Shown here piece after piece: positions 1 to 10,331 of a stretch of 64,000 bases of DNA. A program made the position numbers and the translations under genes. Numbering within the stretch: position 1 is the first letter of the stretch; each line of letters starts with the position of its first letter. The stretch covers positions 372,001 through 436,000 of the forward strand of contig JACRNY010000001.1 of assembly GCA_016214695.1 (NCBI GenBank). Direction: 5' to 3'. The notes beneath the pieces were generated by a model. It was not told where the DNA came from. It saw only the letters and a list, made by a program, of their open reading frames with translations, and did not search any database. This stretch comes from Nitrosomonadales bacterium. Its GTDB lineage: Bacteria > Pseudomonadota > Gammaproteobacteria > Burkholderiales > Gallionellaceae.

Positions 1-584
1 GCCCGATCCGCCATCTCGGCAGCCGTTTTGGCATCGCCCACCTCGTTCAGGGCCGACTCGCGCACTTCCTCGTAGAAATACGTCAGCCACCAGAAGCTGA
101 GGCCGGTGACGAACAATGTGGAGATCGTCGCACCGTCATGCTCGGCCAGGGCCGGCCAGTCACGCGCATGGAAATAGACGAATGCACCGAGCGCCGCTGC
201 ATACAGCGCTGTGAGCCTGAATCCCGGCCTTTTGCCGAACAGGAAGAAGTAATACAGCGGCGGGAACAACAGCCAGGTGCCGGTGGAGAACTGCCCCTTC
301 ATCACGATGAACACCGCCACTGCGACCAGCGTGATCAGCGTGACGGCGAGCACGGCGGATCGCTTCAGGTTCCGGGCGTAGAGGCAATCCAGCAGCACGG
401 CCAGCGTCAGCACCAGGGCGGCGGTATCGATCGCCGCGACCGTGTAAAGTTTGAAGGCAAAGAGGTTGAGCGGGATGAAGATGCACAGCACCATGATGAT
501 GGCCATCAGGGTGTATCTGATCAGGCGGAACTTGTAGCTGGCAGCACCGGCAATAGTGCTCTGCCCGCGGTCACTCTCGGGCAT
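1..584 (-). CDS. Membrane sensor protein, N-terminal part (cut by window edge)
   Basis: The reading frame is open to the window edge, so only the first ~195 residues are visible. They form about six hydrophobic segments (for example LMAIIMVLCIFIPL, LLFPPLYYFFLFG, LFVTGLSFWWLTYF), followed by a charged helix (EEVRESALNEV) running off the edge. This layout is usual for the membrane input module of a histidine kinase or GGDEF/EAL protein, but no output domain is visible, so the function is inference. The start is uncertain: ATG at 584 or an in-frame ATG at 605; neither has a clear Shine-Dalgarno. Confidence 0.6.
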   Translation of the reverse strand, partial: MPESDRGQSTIAGAASYKFRLIRYTLMAIIMVLCIFIPLNLFAFKLYTVAAIDTAALVLTLAVLLDCLYARNLKRSAVLAVTLITLVAVAVFIVMKGQFSTGTWLLFPPLYYFFLFGKRPGFRLTALYAAALGAFVYFHARDWPALAEHDGATISTLFVTGLSFWWLTYFYEEVRESALNEVGDAKTAAEMADR

Positions 585-714
585 GACGTCTGGCGATGGT
601 CTCATCTCGTACGGGGGGTCGGCGGACTTGGCAATGGCGCAAATCTAGCACAGTCCGGAACGATATGGCAGCCGCCGGAACCGGGGCTATCCTTGAATAT
701 CTGACGCAGCAGGG

Positions 715-1197
715 TCAGCGCTTTTTCCAGCCGACCAGCACGGCGAACACGCCCAGCAACACATACCAGACCAGCGACCACTCTGGGATCCCGAGCGTGA
801 GGAAAGTCCAGCCCTTCGCTGCGCATTCGCCGGAGCCGTGCAGCAGTTCCTGCCACACCTCGGCCATCGGGAAATTCTGCAGCATGTATTCCAGACCGGG
901 GCCGCAACCGGGCACCTCGTCTTTGGGCAGATGCTGTATCCAGATGTGGCGCGCGGCGACCGCCACCCCGCCAACGGCAAAGAGCGCGATCAGGACAGAG
1001 TAGATGCGGCTGCCGATGCGTCCGGCGTTGTGCAGGCCGGCGATGAAGAAGGCGATGCCGATGGCGATGAAGATGACGCGCTGTACCATGCACAGCGGGC
1101 ACGGATCCTGACGCAGCACGTATTGCAGATAAAGCGCCGAGCCGTACAGTGCCGCCACGGTGAGCGCGCCAAGCAGGTACAGCCAGCGCCGGGACAT
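715..1197 (-). CDS. dsbB: Disulfide bond formation protein DsbB
   Basis: Inner-membrane quinone reductase that reoxidises DsbA in the periplasm. The protein has four hydrophobic helices, the first redox pair as CPLC just after helix 1, and a second cysteine pair (PGCGPG and GECAAKG) in the later periplasmic loop, which is the DsbB pattern. The start used gives the usual betaproteobacterial N-terminus MSRRWLYLL; an ATG at 1230 would overlap the end of iscX and allow translational coupling. Its place at the end of the isc operon may be read-through only, or may reflect shared thiol/redox physiology. Confidence 0.9.
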   Translation of the reverse strand: MSRRWLYLLGALTVAALYGSALYLQYVLRQDPCPLCMVQRVIFIAIGIAFFIAGLHNAGRIGSRIYSVLIALFAVGGVAVAARHIWIQHLPKDEVPGCGPGLEYMLQNFPMAEVWQELLHGSGECAAKGWTFLTLGIPEWSLVWYVLLGVFAVLVGWKKR

Positions 1198-1219
1198 GCC
1201 GTCCCAGACCTTCAACGGA

Positions 1220-1411
1220 TCAGGCTTCATCGATCCACGCGGCCTGGATGGCTTCCAGCACTTTCTCGCCGCCGCGCTGGTGATCGTCATCGAAGTCCGG
1301 CAGGTCGACCACGTAGTTGTGCAGGTCGACGAAGCGCACGGTCTTCGGGTCGATATCGGGATGCTTCTCGCTCAGCGCGATCGCGATGTCGCGCACATCG
1401 GTCCATTTCAT
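1220..1411 (-). CDS. iscX: Fe-S assembly adaptor IscX
   Basis: Small acidic protein of 63 residues, the normal IscX length, beginning MKWTDVRDIAIAL and carrying the family pattern HPDIDP, FVDLHNYV and DFDDD. In studied bacteria IscX binds IscS and iron and modulates cluster assembly. The start overlaps the fdx stop by 4 bases, so it is translationally coupled as the last gene of the isc operon. Confidence 0.93.
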   Translation of the reverse strand: MKWTDVRDIAIALSEKHPDIDPKTVRFVDLHNYVVDLPDFDDDHQRGGEKVLEAIQAAWIDEA

Positions 1412-1752
1412 TTCGAATGTCCCTCCTTCGCCATGTTAATGGTGTACTTGGGTATCTCGATCACCAGTTCCCTGTCGGCGACGATGGCCTGGCAGCTCAG
1501 GCGCGAATTGCCTTCCAGCCCCCACGCCTTGTCCAGCATATCCTCCTCCAGTTCGGTCGCTTCGGCCAGACTGTCGAAGCCTTCGCGCACGATGACGTGG
1601 CAGGTGGTGCAGGCGCAGGATTTCTCGCAGGCATGTTCGATCTCGATGCCGTTTTCCAGCAAAGCGTCGCAGACGGAAGTGCCGGGAGCGGCGTCGAACA
1701 GTGCGCCCTTGGGACAAAGTTCCTCATGCGGCAGGACGATGATCTGCGTCAT
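1408..1752 (-). CDS. fdx: ISC-type [2Fe-2S] ferredoxin
   Basis: Adrenodoxin-type ferredoxin of 114 residues giving electrons to ISC cluster assembly. The cluster ligands are visible as C-x5-C-x2-C in HACEKSCACTTCH and a fourth cysteine in LSCQA. It starts one base after the hscA stop and overlaps iscX, so it sits in the operon as in E. coli (hscA-fdx-iscX). Confidence 0.95.
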   Translation of the reverse strand: MTQIIVLPHEELCPKGALFDAAPGTSVCDALLENGIEIEHACEKSCACTTCHVIVREGFDSLAEATELEEDMLDKAWGLEGNSRLSCQAIVADRELVIEIPKYTINMAKEGHSK

Positions 1753-1753
1753 A

Positions 1754-3646
1754 TCAGCTTTCCAGGTCGGATAGTTTGTGCCCGGTCAGCGCGTGCTTCA
1801 CGCTCTGGTCCATGCGTTTCTGGGCGAATTCGGTGGTGGCCTGATTCAGCGCCTCGACCGCGCGCTTGATGGCCTGGTGGTCGCTGCCGCCGATCACGGC
1901 GCGCAGGGCCTCCATGCTGGTGCGGATGCGTGCCTGCGCTGCGGCATCCAGCAATGCCTCGCCGTCCTGCTGCAGGGCGTTGTCCACCGCTTCGAGCAGC
2001 TGCGCCGCTTCTGTCTGTTGTTCGCGCAGGGCGCGTGCCTGCATGTCGTCGCGCGCATATTGCGCGGAATCTTGCAGCATGCGCGCGATCTCGTCGTCGC
2101 TCAGGCCGTAGGAAGGTTTCACCACGATGCTGGCTTCCGTGCCGCTGCTCATCTCGCGCGCGGAGACGCTGAGCAGACCGTCCGCATCGACCTGGAAAGT
2201 GACGCGGATGCGCGCCGCACCGGCCACCATGGGCGGGATGCCGCGCAGCTCGAACTTGGCCAGCGAGCGGCAATCGCTCACCAGCTCGCGTTCGCCCTGC
2301 ACCACATGGATGCTCATCGCGGTCTGGCCGTCCTTGTAGGTGGTGAACTCCTGCGCGCGTGCGCTGGGGATGGTGCTGTTGCGCGGAACGATCTTTTCGA
2401 CCAGCCCGCCCATGGTCTCGATGCCGAGCGACAGCGGGATGACGTCGAGCAGCAACCAGTCGTCGCCGCCACGGTTGCCTGCCAGCACGTTGGCCTGGAT
2501 GGCCGCACCCAGCGCGACCACCTTGTCCGGATCCAGATTGTTCAGCGGCGCCTGCCCGAAGAAGTCGCCGACCGCCTGCTGGATATGCGGCATGCGCGTC
2601 GCGCCGCCCACCATCACCACGCCCTTGACGTCCTGCGCGGTGAGCTTGGCATCGCGCAAAGCACGGCGCAGCGCCTGCAGGGTGCGCTGCACCAGATTCT
2701 GCGACATCTCGTGGAATTCGGCGCGCGTCAGCACGTTGTCGATCACCTCGCCGCTGGACAGTACGGCAGTGGCGCGCGTCTCCAGATGATCGGTCAGCTG
2801 CTCCTTGGCGGCGCGTGCATGGGTCAGCAGGGAGCGGATGTCCGGCGCCGGCAGCGCGGAAAGACCGTTCTTCTCCAGCAGCCAGCAATAGATGCGATGG
2901 TCGAAATCGTCTCCACCCAGCGCCGAGTCGCCGTTGGTGGCCAGCACTTCGAACACGCCTTTGGAAAGGCGCAGGATGGAGATGTCGAAGGTACCGCCGC
3001 CCAGGTCGTACACCGCGTAGACGCCTTCGGATGCGTTATCCAGACCGTAGGCGATGGCGGCCGCAGTCGGCTCGTTGAGCAGACGCAACACATTCAATCC
3101 GGCCAGTTTGGCCGCATCTTTGGTCGCCTGACGCTGCGCATCGTCGAAATAGGCCGGCACGGTGATGACCGCACCGACCAGCTCGCCGCCCAGCGCCTGC
3201 TCGGCGCGGACACGCAATACCCGCAGTATCTCGGCGGAGACTTCGACCGGGCTCTTCACGCCCGCCGCCGTGCGCAACTGCAGCATGCCGGGTGCCTGTC
3301 CCGAGCCTGACGAAGAAGTCTCGACGAAGCGGTAGGGCAGGTTGCTGACGTCGCCGACATCCTTGAGGCCGCGGCCCATGAAACGCTTCACCGAGACGAT
3401 GGTGTTGTGCGGGTAGGCGCTCTGCTCTTCCTGCGCGGCCTGGCCGACCAGCACCTCGCCATCCGCGGCGTAGTGCACCACGGAAGGCAGCAATGCGCAG
3501 CCCTGTTCGTCGTTCAGCACCGTGCTGATGCCGCTGCGCACGGTGGCTACAAGTGAATTGGTGGTGCCGAGGTCGATGCCGACGGCCAGGCGGTGCTGGT
3601 GCGGCGCGGCGCTGAGGCCGGGTTCTGATATCTGAAGCAGTGCCAT
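1754..3646 (-). CDS. hscA: Fe-S cluster chaperone HscA (Hsp70 family)
   Basis: Specialised Hsp70 of 630 residues that, with HscB, releases clusters from IscU to apo-proteins. The N-terminal ATPase domain shows the phosphate-binding loop [19 protein letters not shown] and GGATRMP; the second half is the substrate-binding and helical lid region, which recognises the LPPVK motif present in the nearby IscU. Start follows the hscB stop directly. The N-terminal extension before the first strand (about 20 residues) is typical of HscA and distinguishes it from DnaK. Confidence 0.96.
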   Translation of the reverse strand: MALLQISEPGLSAAPHQHRLAVGIDLGTTNSLVATVRSGISTVLNDEQGCALLPSVVHYAADGEVLVGQAAQEEQSAYPHNTIVSVKRFMGRGLKDVGDVSNLPYRFVETSSSGSGQAPGMLQLRTAAGVKSPVEVSAEILRVLRVRAEQALGGELVGAVITVPAYFDDAQRQATKDAAKLAGLNVLRLLNEPTAAAIAYGLDNASEGVYAVYDLGGGTFDISILRLSKGVFEVLATNGDSALGGDDFDHRIYCWLLEKNGLSALPAPDIRSLLTHARAAKEQLTDHLETRATAVLSSGEVIDNVLTRAEFHEMSQNLVQRTLQALRRALRDAKLTAQDVKGVVMVGGATRMPHIQQAVGDFFGQAPLNNLDPDKVVALGAAIQANVLAGNRGGDDWLLLDVIPLSLGIETMGGLVEKIVPRNSTIPSARAQEFTTYKDGQTAMSIHVVQGERELVSDCRSLAKFELRGIPPMVAGAARIRVTFQVDADGLLSVSAREMSSGTEASIVVKPSYGLSDDEIARMLQDSAQYARDDMQARALREQQTEAAQLLEAVDNALQQDGEALLDAAAQARIRTSMEALRAVIGGSDHQAIKRAVEALNQATTEFAQKRMDQSVKHALTGHKLSDLES

Positions 3647-4192
3647 TTACGAATCTAACTCGTCGAATGCGGAGCCGATCTCTTCCGCCAGTTTCTCAAG
3701 GAATTTGAGCTTGCGCACTATACCGGAAGCGGCTGCATAATCGTGCGAGTCGTCGAGGTCGACGGCCAGTTGCTGTTGCAAAAAACGCACCTCGTGCTGC
3801 ACGCGCTGTTCCAGCTTTTCGAGTGCATCGATGTCCTTGGCCTGCACGGCCTCTTCCAGCGCCTCGCGCCATTCCATCTGCTGCATCAGGAACTCATGCG
3901 GCATCGCCGTGTTGCTTTCTTCCTGGGTATCCACGCCCTGCAGTGTCAGCAGATAACGCGCACGGTTCAGCGGATCGCGCAAAGTCTGGTAGCCCTCGTT
4001 GACCCGCGTCGTCCATTGCATGGAGAGGCGGCGGTCGGCTTCGGGAAGATGGGCGAATTTATCGGGATGGACCTGCGCTTGCAGGGCAAGATAGCTCTTC
4101 TCGAGGGAAGCGCTATCCAGTCGAAAACGGGAAGGAAGATCGAAGAGGCGGAAGAAATCCTGCTGAAAATCCGCAGAGAGCATGTTCATCAC
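3647..4192 (-). CDS. hscB: Fe-S co-chaperone HscB (J-protein)
   Basis: J-domain protein of 181 residues that delivers IscU to HscA and stimulates its ATPase. The J domain lies at about residues 10-80 with the diagnostic HPD in [10 protein letters not shown]; the C-terminal three-helix region would bind IscU. Overlaps the end of iscA by 4 bases and abuts hscA, as expected for a coupled operon. Confidence 0.95.
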   Translation of the reverse strand: MMNMLSADFQQDFFRLFDLPSRFRLDSASLEKSYLALQAQVHPDKFAHLPEADRRLSMQWTTRVNEGYQTLRDPLNRARYLLTLQGVDTQEESNTAMPHEFLMQQMEWREALEEAVQAKDIDALEKLEQRVQHEVRFLQQQLAVDLDDSHDYAAASGIVRKLKFLEKLAEEIGSAFDELDS

Positions 4193-4512
4193 ACTTTAAA
4201 GCTCTCTCCGCAGCCGCAGGAATCCTTCACGTTGGGGTTGTTGAACTTGAAACCCTCGTTCAGACCCTCGCGCGTGTAATCCAGCTCCATGCCGTCGATA
4301 TAGGGCAGGCTGTGCTGGTCGACCAGCACGGTGACGCCGTTGCTGACGAACTGCAGATCCTCGCTGTCCACCGCATCGGCGAATTCGAGTTTATAAGCCA
4401 TGCCGGAACAACCGCTGGTGCGCACGCCCAAACGCAGCCCCACCCCTTTGCCGCGTTTGGTCAGGAAGTTCTGCACATGTTTAGCCGCATTCTCGGTCAG
4501 CGTGATCGCCAT
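4189..4512 (-). CDS. iscA: Iron-sulfur carrier IscA
   Basis: A-type carrier of 107 residues. The three conserved cysteines are visible, one in SGCSGMAY and two in the C-terminal CGCGESF. A-type carriers accept clusters from IscU and pass them to targets, especially [4Fe-4S] proteins. Located between iscU and hscB in the standard order. Confidence 0.95.
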   Translation of the reverse strand: MAITLTENAAKHVQNFLTKRGKGVGLRLGVRTSGCSGMAYKLEFADAVDSEDLQFVSNGVTVLVDQHSLPYIDGMELDYTREGLNEGFKFNNPNVKDSCGCGESFKV

Positions 4513-4521
4513 CTCTCTCTC

Positions 4522-4938
4522 CTACTTGTTTCCGTTGCAGGCGGCGGTCTCGACCATCGCACCGCTCTTCGCCTTGTAGTCCGCCACGGCTGCCTTGATG
4601 GCATCTTCCGCCAGGATGGAGCAGTGGATCTTCACCGGCGGCAGCGCCAGTTCTTCGGCGATCTGCGTGTTCTTGATCGCCAGCGCCTGATCGACGGTCT
4701 TGCCCTTGACCCATTCGGTCACCAGGGAACTCGACGCGATGGCGGAGCCGCAACCGTAGGTCTTGAATTTCGCATCCTCGATCACGCCGTCCTTGCCGAC
4801 CTTGATCTGCAGCTTCATCACGTCGCCGCAAGCCGGCGCACCGACCATGCCGGTACCGACGAAGGCATCGTCCTTGTCCATCGAACCGACGTTGCGCGGA
4901 TTCTCGTAGTGATCCAGTACTTTTTCGCTGTAAGCCAT
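4522..4938 (-). CDS. iscU: Iron-sulfur scaffold IscU
   Basis: Scaffold on which IscS-derived sulfur and iron form the nascent cluster. The 138-residue protein has the three ligand cysteines in GAPACGD, YGCGSA and IHCSIL, and the HscA-recognition motif LPPVK immediately before the third. The catalytic-site aspartate region after the first cysteine is intact. A SD-like GGAGGC lies upstream of the ATG. Confidence 0.97.
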   Translation of the reverse strand: MAYSEKVLDHYENPRNVGSMDKDDAFVGTGMVGAPACGDVMKLQIKVGKDGVIEDAKFKTYGCGSAIASSSLVTEWVKGKTVDQALAIKNTQIAEELALPPVKIHCSILAEDAIKAAVADYKAKSGAMVETAACNGNK

Positions 4939-4987
4939 ATCTGCCTCCTATGGATTCAAGATGAACTGCTCTGCCCGAATCCTGTTT

Positions 4988-6202
4988 TTAATGTGCCGCC
5001 CACTGCACAGTATTCATATCCACGCCATCCTTGTACATATCCCATAAGGGGGATAACTCACGAAGTTTGGCAATCTTTTCCTGCAACAGTTTCACTGTGT
5101 AATCCACTTCTTCGACTGTGGTGAAACGGCCGATGGTGAAACGGATCGAGCTGTGCGCCAACTCGTCGTTGCGCCCCAACGCACGCAGTACATAGGAAGG
5201 CTCCAGGCTGGCCGAAGTGCAGGCCGAGCCGCTGGACACCGCGATGTCCTTCACCGCCATGATCAGCGATTCGCCTTCGACGAAGTTGAAGCTCACGTTC
5301 AGGTTGTGCGGTACACGGCTTTCCATGTCGCCGTTGAGATAGACCTCTTCCATGCCGGACAGGCCTTTCCACAGGCGGTCGCGCAGCATGCGGATGCGCT
5401 CGTTCTCGCTCGCCATCTCTTCTTTCGCGATACGGAAGGCCTCGCCCATGCCGACGATCTGGTGCGTTGCCAGCGTGCCGGAGCGGAAACCGCGCTCGTG
5501 GCCGCCGCCGTGCATCTGCGCTTCCAGGCGCACGCGCGGTTTACGGCGCACATACAGTGCGCCGATGCCTTTGGGGCCGTAGGTCTTGTGCGCGGAGAAC
5601 GACATCAGGTCGACCTTGAGCTTCTGCAGATCGATGGCCACCTTGCCGGTCGCCTGCGCCGCATCGACGTGGAGCAGGACGCCTTTGGCACGGCAGAGTT
5701 CGCCGATGGCGGCGATGTCCTGGATGACCCCGATCTCGTTGTTCACCAGCATCACCGACACGATGGTGGTATCCGGGCGCAGCGCCGCTTTCAGCTTCTC
5801 CAGATCGATCAGGCCGTTGGGTTCCGGATCGAGGTAGGTCGCCGAGAAACCCTGGCGCTCCAGCTCGCGCACGGTATCCAGCACCGCCTTGTGCTCGGTC
5901 TGCACGGTGATGATGTGCTTGCCCTTGTCGGCATAGAAATGCGCCGCGCCTTTCAGGGCGAGGTTGTTCGACTCGGTCGCGCCGGAGGTCCACACGATCT
6001 CTTTCGGATCAGCGTTCACCAATGCCGCAACCTGACCGCGCGCATGCTCCACAGCCTCGTCCGCCGTCCAGCCGAACGAGTGCGAACGCGAAGCCGGGTT
6101 GCCGAACTTCTCGGTCAGGTAGGGAATCATCGCTTCGGCCACGCGCGGATCGACAGGGGTGGTCGCCGAATAGTCCAGATAGATGGGAAGATGCAGTGCC
6201 AT
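4988..6202 (-). CDS. iscS: Cysteine desulfurase IscS
   Basis: PLP enzyme of 404 residues that converts cysteine to alanine and supplies persulfide sulfur to IscU and other acceptors, including tRNA thiolation. The PLP lysine lies in [12 protein letters not shown] and the mobile-loop active cysteine in SSGSACTSA. Starts 15 bases after iscR. Upstream cysE may raise the cysteine supply for this enzyme. Confidence 0.97.
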   Translation of the reverse strand: MALHLPIYLDYSATTPVDPRVAEAMIPYLTEKFGNPASRSHSFGWTADEAVEHARGQVAALVNADPKEIVWTSGATESNNLALKGAAHFYADKGKHIITVQTEHKAVLDTVRELERQGFSATYLDPEPNGLIDLEKLKAALRPDTTIVSVMLVNNEIGVIQDIAAIGELCRAKGVLLHVDAAQATGKVAIDLQKLKVDLMSFSAHKTYGPKGIGALYVRRKPRVRLEAQMHGGGHERGFRSGTLATHQIVGMGEAFRIAKEEMASENERIRMLRDRLWKGLSGMEEVYLNGDMESRVPHNLNVSFNFVEGESLIMAVKDIAVSSGSACTSASLEPSYVLRALGRNDELAHSSIRFTIGRFTTVEEVDYTVKLLQEKIAKLRELSPLWDMYKDGVDMNTVQWAAH

Positions 6203-6217
6203 GGATTACCCCAAAGT

Positions 6218-6682
6218 TCAGGCGATAGCCTGTTGCGCCGACTTGCTCACTTTCACGATCGATTCGGACGACTCGGAGCGTATCTGCCCGTCCACCAGTT
6301 GCTGCAGATTGATCTTGCCCAGATACTCGTGGATGGTCTCGTTGAGGCCGTACCACAGATCGTGCGTCAGGCAGGGCTTGCCATCCTGGCAAGTACCGCG
6401 GGTTTCGCAATTGGTGGCATCCAGCGCCTCATCCACGGCGACGATGATGTCGACCACGGAGATCTTGTTGGCCGGACGCGCCAGGCAATAACCACCACCC
6501 GGACCGCGCACGCTGGCAACCACGTTGTTGCGGCGCAACTTGCCGAACAATTGTTCCAGATATGACAACGAGATCTTCTGGCGTTCGCTGATGCCCGCCA
6601 ATGTCACGGGGCCCTTGCCGCCGCGCATCGCCAGATCGACCATCGCCGTCACTGCAAATCGTCCTTTGGTAGTAAGTCTCAT
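6218..6682 (-). CDS. iscR: Fe-S-responsive regulator IscR
   Basis: Rrf2-family transcription factor of 154 residues that represses the isc operon when it holds a [2Fe-2S] cluster. The N-terminal winged helix starts MRLTTKGRFAV; the cluster ligands C92, C98, C104 and H107 are all present in the spacing C-x5-C-x5-C-x2-H, identical to E. coli IscR. A strong SD (GAGGGAA) precedes the ATG. It is the first gene of the operon and so probably autoregulates it. Confidence 0.97.
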   Translation of the reverse strand: MRLTTKGRFAVTAMVDLAMRGGKGPVTLAGISERQKISLSYLEQLFGKLRRNNVVASVRGPGGGYCLARPANKISVVDIIVAVDEALDATNCETRGTCQDGKPCLTHDLWYGLNETIHEYLGKINLQQLVDGQIRSESSESIVKVSKSAQQAIA

Positions 6683-6753
6683 GTTGTTTCCCTCGTAAAT
6701 ATTTAACCAGGTCCGGCAATAGCCGTACTCTTATCCCTGCCACTTCTGAGGAT

Positions 6754-6782
6754 ATAATAGAATACCTGATGCTTTTAATCAA
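6754..6782 (-). promoter_or_regulatory. Candidate sigma70 promoter for the isc operon
   Basis: On the minus strand a -35 TTGATT is followed after exactly 17 bases by -10 TATTAT, giving a start near 6747 and a leader of about 65 bases before iscR. The -35 overlaps the stop codon of cysE, so the isc genes can be transcribed independently of trmJ-cysE. No good match to the long IscR type 1 site was seen by eye. Confidence 0.5.
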
Positions 6783-7503
6783 CAATCTTGTTCAGATAGT
6801 TCGGATCGAACTTGTCGGCGGTGGCCTGCTCGTCTTCTACACGCACACCCAGCTTCTCGAGTTGTTGCAGGATATGTTCTATGCGCTGGTCCACGGTGAC
6901 GCTGTGCCCGATCAGGCCGTGCAGTGCCTTGGCGACCGGGTCGTTCTGGTCGTTGCTGATGCCGTAGGCATTGAATCCAGTGGTTTTTTTGGCATCATCG
7001 AGGATGCGCGCCGGGATGCCCGCTGCCGTCGCCCCGGCCGGAACGTCCTTCACCACCACCGCGTTGGAGCCGATCTTGGCGTTGGCACCTATATGTATAG
7101 GACCCAGTATCTTGGCGCCGGCCCCCACCACCACGCCGTTGCCCAGCGTCGGATGGCGCTTGCCCTCCTTCCATGAGGTGCCGCCCAGCGTCACGCCGTG
7201 ATACAGCGTGACGTCGTCGCCGATCTCGGCGGTCTCGCCGATCACCACACCCATGCCATGATCGATGAAGAAACGCCGGCCTATGGTCGCCCCCGGATGG
7301 ATCTCGATGCCGGTCAGCCAGCGCGCAACGTGCGAAGTGAAGCGCGCCATCCACTTCAGCCCGGCATGCCATAGCGTGTTGGACAGGCGGTGCAGGATGC
7401 GCGCGTGCAGCCCGGGATAGCAGGTCAGCACCTCGAACGTGGTGCGCGCTGCAGGGTCACGGGCAAATACACTGGCAATGTCTTCGCGGATATTCTTAAA
7501 CAT
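6775..7503 (-). CDS. cysE: Serine O-acetyltransferase CysE
   Basis: Makes O-acetylserine, the carbon skeleton for cysteine. The 242-residue protein has an N-terminal helical region followed by left-handed beta-helix hexapeptide repeats ([19 protein letters not shown] and similar), and contains the active-site stretch IDHGMG. Overlaps the end of trmJ by 8 bases. Location directly upstream of iscR and iscS couples cysteine supply to a cysteine-consuming pathway. Confidence 0.94.
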   Translation of the reverse strand: MFKNIREDIASVFARDPAARTTFEVLTCYPGLHARILHRLSNTLWHAGLKWMARFTSHVARWLTGIEIHPGATIGRRFFIDHGMGVVIGETAEIGDDVTLYHGVTLGGTSWKEGKRHPTLGNGVVVGAGAKILGPIHIGANAKIGSNAVVVKDVPAGATAAGIPARILDDAKKTTGFNAYGISNDQNDPVAKALHGLIGHSVTVDQRIEHILQQLEKLGVRVEDEQATADKFDPNYLNKIVD

Positions 7504-8260
7504 CTTTGTGCTCTTCCTGGTAACGCCTCTTCAAGCGGGCATTGTACTCGGTTGCGACAGTCAGGATACCGCGCAGGATGTTGATCTCCTCGTCTTCCAG
7601 GCGGGTGCGCGCGAACAGGCGGCGCAGACGCTGCATCAGCCGCGCCGGGTTCTGCGTGGTGAAGAAACCGATCTCGAACAAGGTCTTCTCCAGGTGCGCA
7701 TACAGTCCTTCCACGCGCTCGTGCGGCGCCGGCTGCAGTTCCGGCAGGGCTGATACGAAGCTTTGTGCCGCCGCGCTCAACTCATAAGCCATCACCTGCA
7801 CCGCAGCCGCGATATTGAGCGAGGAGAACTCCGGGTTCGCCGGGATGTTCACGCCCAGTTGTGCCTTGCCCATCTCCTCGTTGGTGAGCCCCGACATCTC
7901 GGTGCCGAACAGCAGCGCCACCGCAGCGGTCTGCGCCTGCTGCAGCACCTGCGGCATCGCCTCGCGCGGCGTCTGCACCGCGATGGAGATGTCGCGCAGC
8001 CGCGCCGTCATCGCCACGGTGAAGGTCACGCCCTGCAAGGCCTCGTCAATGGAAGAACAGACCACCGCATCCTGCAGGATGTCGTCCGCACCGGCGGCCA
8101 TCGCCGTGGCCTGCGGGTCGGGGAAGTGACGCGGATTGATCAGGTACAGCCGGCCCAATCCCATGGTCTTCATCGCCCGCGCCGCCGCGCCGATGTTGCC
8201 CGGATGGGTGGTGTGGCTGAGCACCACGCGGACATTACTTAAAGGATTAGGTTTATTCAA
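7496..8260 (-). CDS. trmJ: tRNA (cytidine/uridine-2'-O-)-methyltransferase TrmJ
   Basis: SPOUT-class enzyme that methylates the ribose at position 32 of certain tRNAs. The N-terminal part ([22 protein letters not shown]) and the knotted C-terminal SAM site ([14 protein letters not shown], plus [18 protein letters not shown]) are clear. 254 residues, near the family norm, with a C-terminal helical extension. In E. coli trmJ also lies just upstream of iscR; here cysE is inserted between them. Confidence 0.93.
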   Translation of the reverse strand: MNKPNPLSNVRVVLSHTTHPGNIGAAARAMKTMGLGRLYLINPRHFPDPQATAMAAGADDILQDAVVCSSIDEALQGVTFTVAMTARLRDISIAVQTPREAMPQVLQQAQTAAVALLFGTEMSGLTNEEMGKAQLGVNIPANPEFSSLNIAAAVQVMAYELSAAAQSFVSALPELQPAPHERVEGLYAHLEKTLFEIGFFTTQNPARLMQRLRRLFARTRLEDEEINILRGILTVATEYNARLKRRYQEEHKDV

Positions 8261-8318
8261 AACGCAATACCAACTAAAATGCGGGGCGGTTACATCAATT
8301 CGGAACTTTGAGTAACCG

Positions 8319-8425
8319 TAGCGAGCGGCTTGAGTGCAAGGCGCACGGCGCGCAGGAACCGGAGTGTACTCACAAGTACATGAGGATTCCGAGCACCGCG
8401 CAACGCAGCAATCGGGCCGCGCAGT
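8319..8425. repeat. Palindromic GC-rich intergenic element
   Basis: The 208-base gap between the divergent trmJ and suhB genes holds a non-coding stretch with imperfect inverted symmetry centred near 8373 (AGTGTACT facing AGTACAT, GGAACC facing GGATTCC) flanked by GCGC-rich arms. It could fold as one long hairpin. It looks like a dispersed genomic repeat or structured RNA, but only this copy is in the window. Confidence 0.45.
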
Positions 8426-8468
8426 AGGTTAATCAAAGTTTCGCGCTCATTAAAAAGGTCGTACTCAT

Positions 8469-9266
8469 ATGCACCCCATGCTCAACATCGCGGTGAAGGC
8501 CGCGCGTCGCGCCGGAAACCTGATCCACCGTGCCGCCGACAACCTCGACCACCTCACCGTGACCAAGAAGTCCCATGCGGACTACGTCAGCGAAGTGGAT
8601 CGCGCCGCCGAGCGCATCATCGTGGAGACCTTGCTGGAAGCCTATCCCGGCCATGCGATTCTAGCAGAAGAGGGTGGCGCCCAAGGCCAGTCGGAGTACG
8701 TCTGGATCATCGACCCGCTCGACGGCACCACCAATTTCCTGCACGGCGTGCCGCAGTACGCCGTCTCCATCGGACTGCAGCACAACGGCGTGCTCACCCA
8801 GTCCGTGGTGTACGACCCGACCAAGAACGACCTCTTCACCGCCACCCGCGGCCGCGGCGCCTTCCTCAACGACAAGCGCATCCGCGTCAGCAAGCGCAAG
8901 GAGATGAGCGACGCCCTCATCGGCACCGGCTTCCCCTACACCCGCTTCGAACACAAGGACGCCTACATGGCGATCTTCATGGACGTCATGCAGAAGAGCG
9001 CCGGCCTGCGCCGCCCCGGCGCGGCCTCGCTCGACCTGGCCTGGACCGCGGCCGGCCGTTTCGACGGTTTCTTCGAGACCGCGCTCAAGCCCTGGGACAT
9101 CGCCGCCGGATGCCTGCTCATCACCGAGGCGGGCGGCATCGTCACCGATCTGGCGGGCAACCAGAACTTCCTCGCCAGCGGCCACCTGTGCGCGGGTAAC
9201 CCGTTCATCCAGGAACAGCTGCTGCAGGTCATCGCGCCGCACCTCACCGCGGGACTCAAAGCCTGA
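8469..9266 (+). CDS. suhB: Inositol-1-monophosphatase family protein SuhB
   Basis: Mg-dependent, lithium-sensitive phosphatase fold of 265 residues. Metal-binding motifs are intact: EEGG around residue 67, DPLDGTTNF about 15 residues later, and WDIAAG near residue 217. In enterobacteria SuhB also acts in rRNA transcription antitermination. Starts at the first ATG; an in-frame ATG three codons later is possible. Confidence 0.93.
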   Translation: MHPMLNIAVKAARRAGNLIHRAADNLDHLTVTKKSHADYVSEVDRAAERIIVETLLEAYPGHAILAEEGGAQGQSEYVWIIDPLDGTTNFLHGVPQYAVSIGLQHNGVLTQSVVYDPTKNDLFTATRGRGAFLNDKRIRVSKRKEMSDALIGTGFPYTRFEHKDAYMAIFMDVMQKSAGLRRPGAASLDLAWTAAGRFDGFFETALKPWDIAAGCLLITEAGGIVTDLAGNQNFLASGHLCAGNPFIQEQLLQVIAPHLTAGLKA

Positions 9267-9286
9267 CGACAGCCTGAAGCGCCTAC

Positions 9287-10321
9287 ATGGACCCCACCCT
9301 GCTCGTCCTCGTCATCGCGACGATCCTCGTCGTGCTCGCCTTCGAGTACACCAACGGCTTCCATGACGCGGCCAACATCATCGCCACCGTCATCGCCTCG
9401 CGCGCGATGACGCCGGTGCAGGCGGTGCTGCTGGTCGCCTTCTTCGAATTCCTCGGCCCGCTGCTGGGCGGCACGGCGGTGGCCAACACCATCGGCAAGT
9501 TCATCACGCTGGACGACCTCGACCGCACGCTCGCGCTCACCATCGTGCTGTGCGGGCTGTCCGGTGCCATCGCCTGGAACCTGCTGACCTGGTGGTTCGG
9601 CATCCCCTCTTCTTCCTCGCATGCACTGGTCGGCGGCCTGGCCGGCGTGGTCATGGTCGCCGCAGGCAGCGGCCATGTCGTCTGGGGATTCGGCGATCTG
9701 CTGCACGGCGAACTCAACGGCGTCGCCAAGGTGATCGTCGCGCTCATCCTGTCGCCCATCATCGGCTTCTGGGTCGGCTATATCCTGCACCGCATCATGC
9801 TGACGCTGCTGCGCGGCGCGCACCCTTCCATCAACCGCGACCTGCGCCACCTGCAATACGTCACCTCGGCCGGACTGGCCTTCTCGCACGGCGCCAACGA
9901 CGCGCAGAAGAGCATGGGTATCCTCACACTGGTGCTGCTGCTGGGCGGATTCATCCCCACCTTCGAAGTGCCGTTCTGGGTGATGCTGGCCTGCTCGATG
10001 ACCATCACGCTGGGCATCCTCTCCGGCGGCTGGCAGATCGTGCGCACGCTGGGCTTCTCCATCTACAAGATCCGCCCGGTGCACGCGCTCGATTCGCAGA
10101 TGACCGCCGCCGGCGTCATCTTCAGCTCGTCGATGTTCGGCGCGCCCGTCTCCACCACTCACGTGGTTGCCTCCTCCATCATGGGCATAGGCGCTTCCGA
10201 GCGCCCGAAAGCCGTGCGCTGGGGTAAGGCTTTCGAGATCATCACCACCTGGCTCATCACCATCCCCGGCGCAGCACTGATGTCGATTTGCTGCTATCTT
10301 CTCGTCAACTTCTTCGTCTAG
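9287..10321 (+). CDS. pit: Low-affinity inorganic phosphate transporter (Pit family)
   Basis: Polytopic membrane protein of 344 residues with the two inverted Pit signature regions: GFHDAANIIAT near the N-terminus and SHGANDAQKSMGI in the second half. Pit proteins carry metal-phosphate complexes with protons. The next gene encodes the DUF47/PhoU-like partner that is usually co-transcribed with Pit, 10 bases downstream. Confidence 0.93.
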   Translation: MDPTLLVLVIATILVVLAFEYTNGFHDAANIIATVIASRAMTPVQAVLLVAFFEFLGPLLGGTAVANTIGKFITLDDLDRTLALTIVLCGLSGAIAWNLLTWWFGIPSSSSHALVGGLAGVVMVAAGSGHVVWGFGDLLHGELNGVAKVIVALILSPIIGFWVGYILHRIMLTLLRGAHPSINRDLRHLQYVTSAGLAFSHGANDAQKSMGILTLVLLLGGFIPTFEVPFWVMLACSMTITLGILSGGWQIVRTLGFSIYKIRPVHALDSQMTAAGVIFSSSMFGAPVSTTHVVASSIMGIGASERPKAVRWGKAFEIITTWLITIPGAALMSICCYLLVNFFV

Positions 10322-10331
10322 AGGCCACCCC

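Noticed and set aside
6683-6774. IscR binding site upstream of iscR
   Set aside because: By eye the long type 1 palindrome is not matched well enough; only the promoter was reported.
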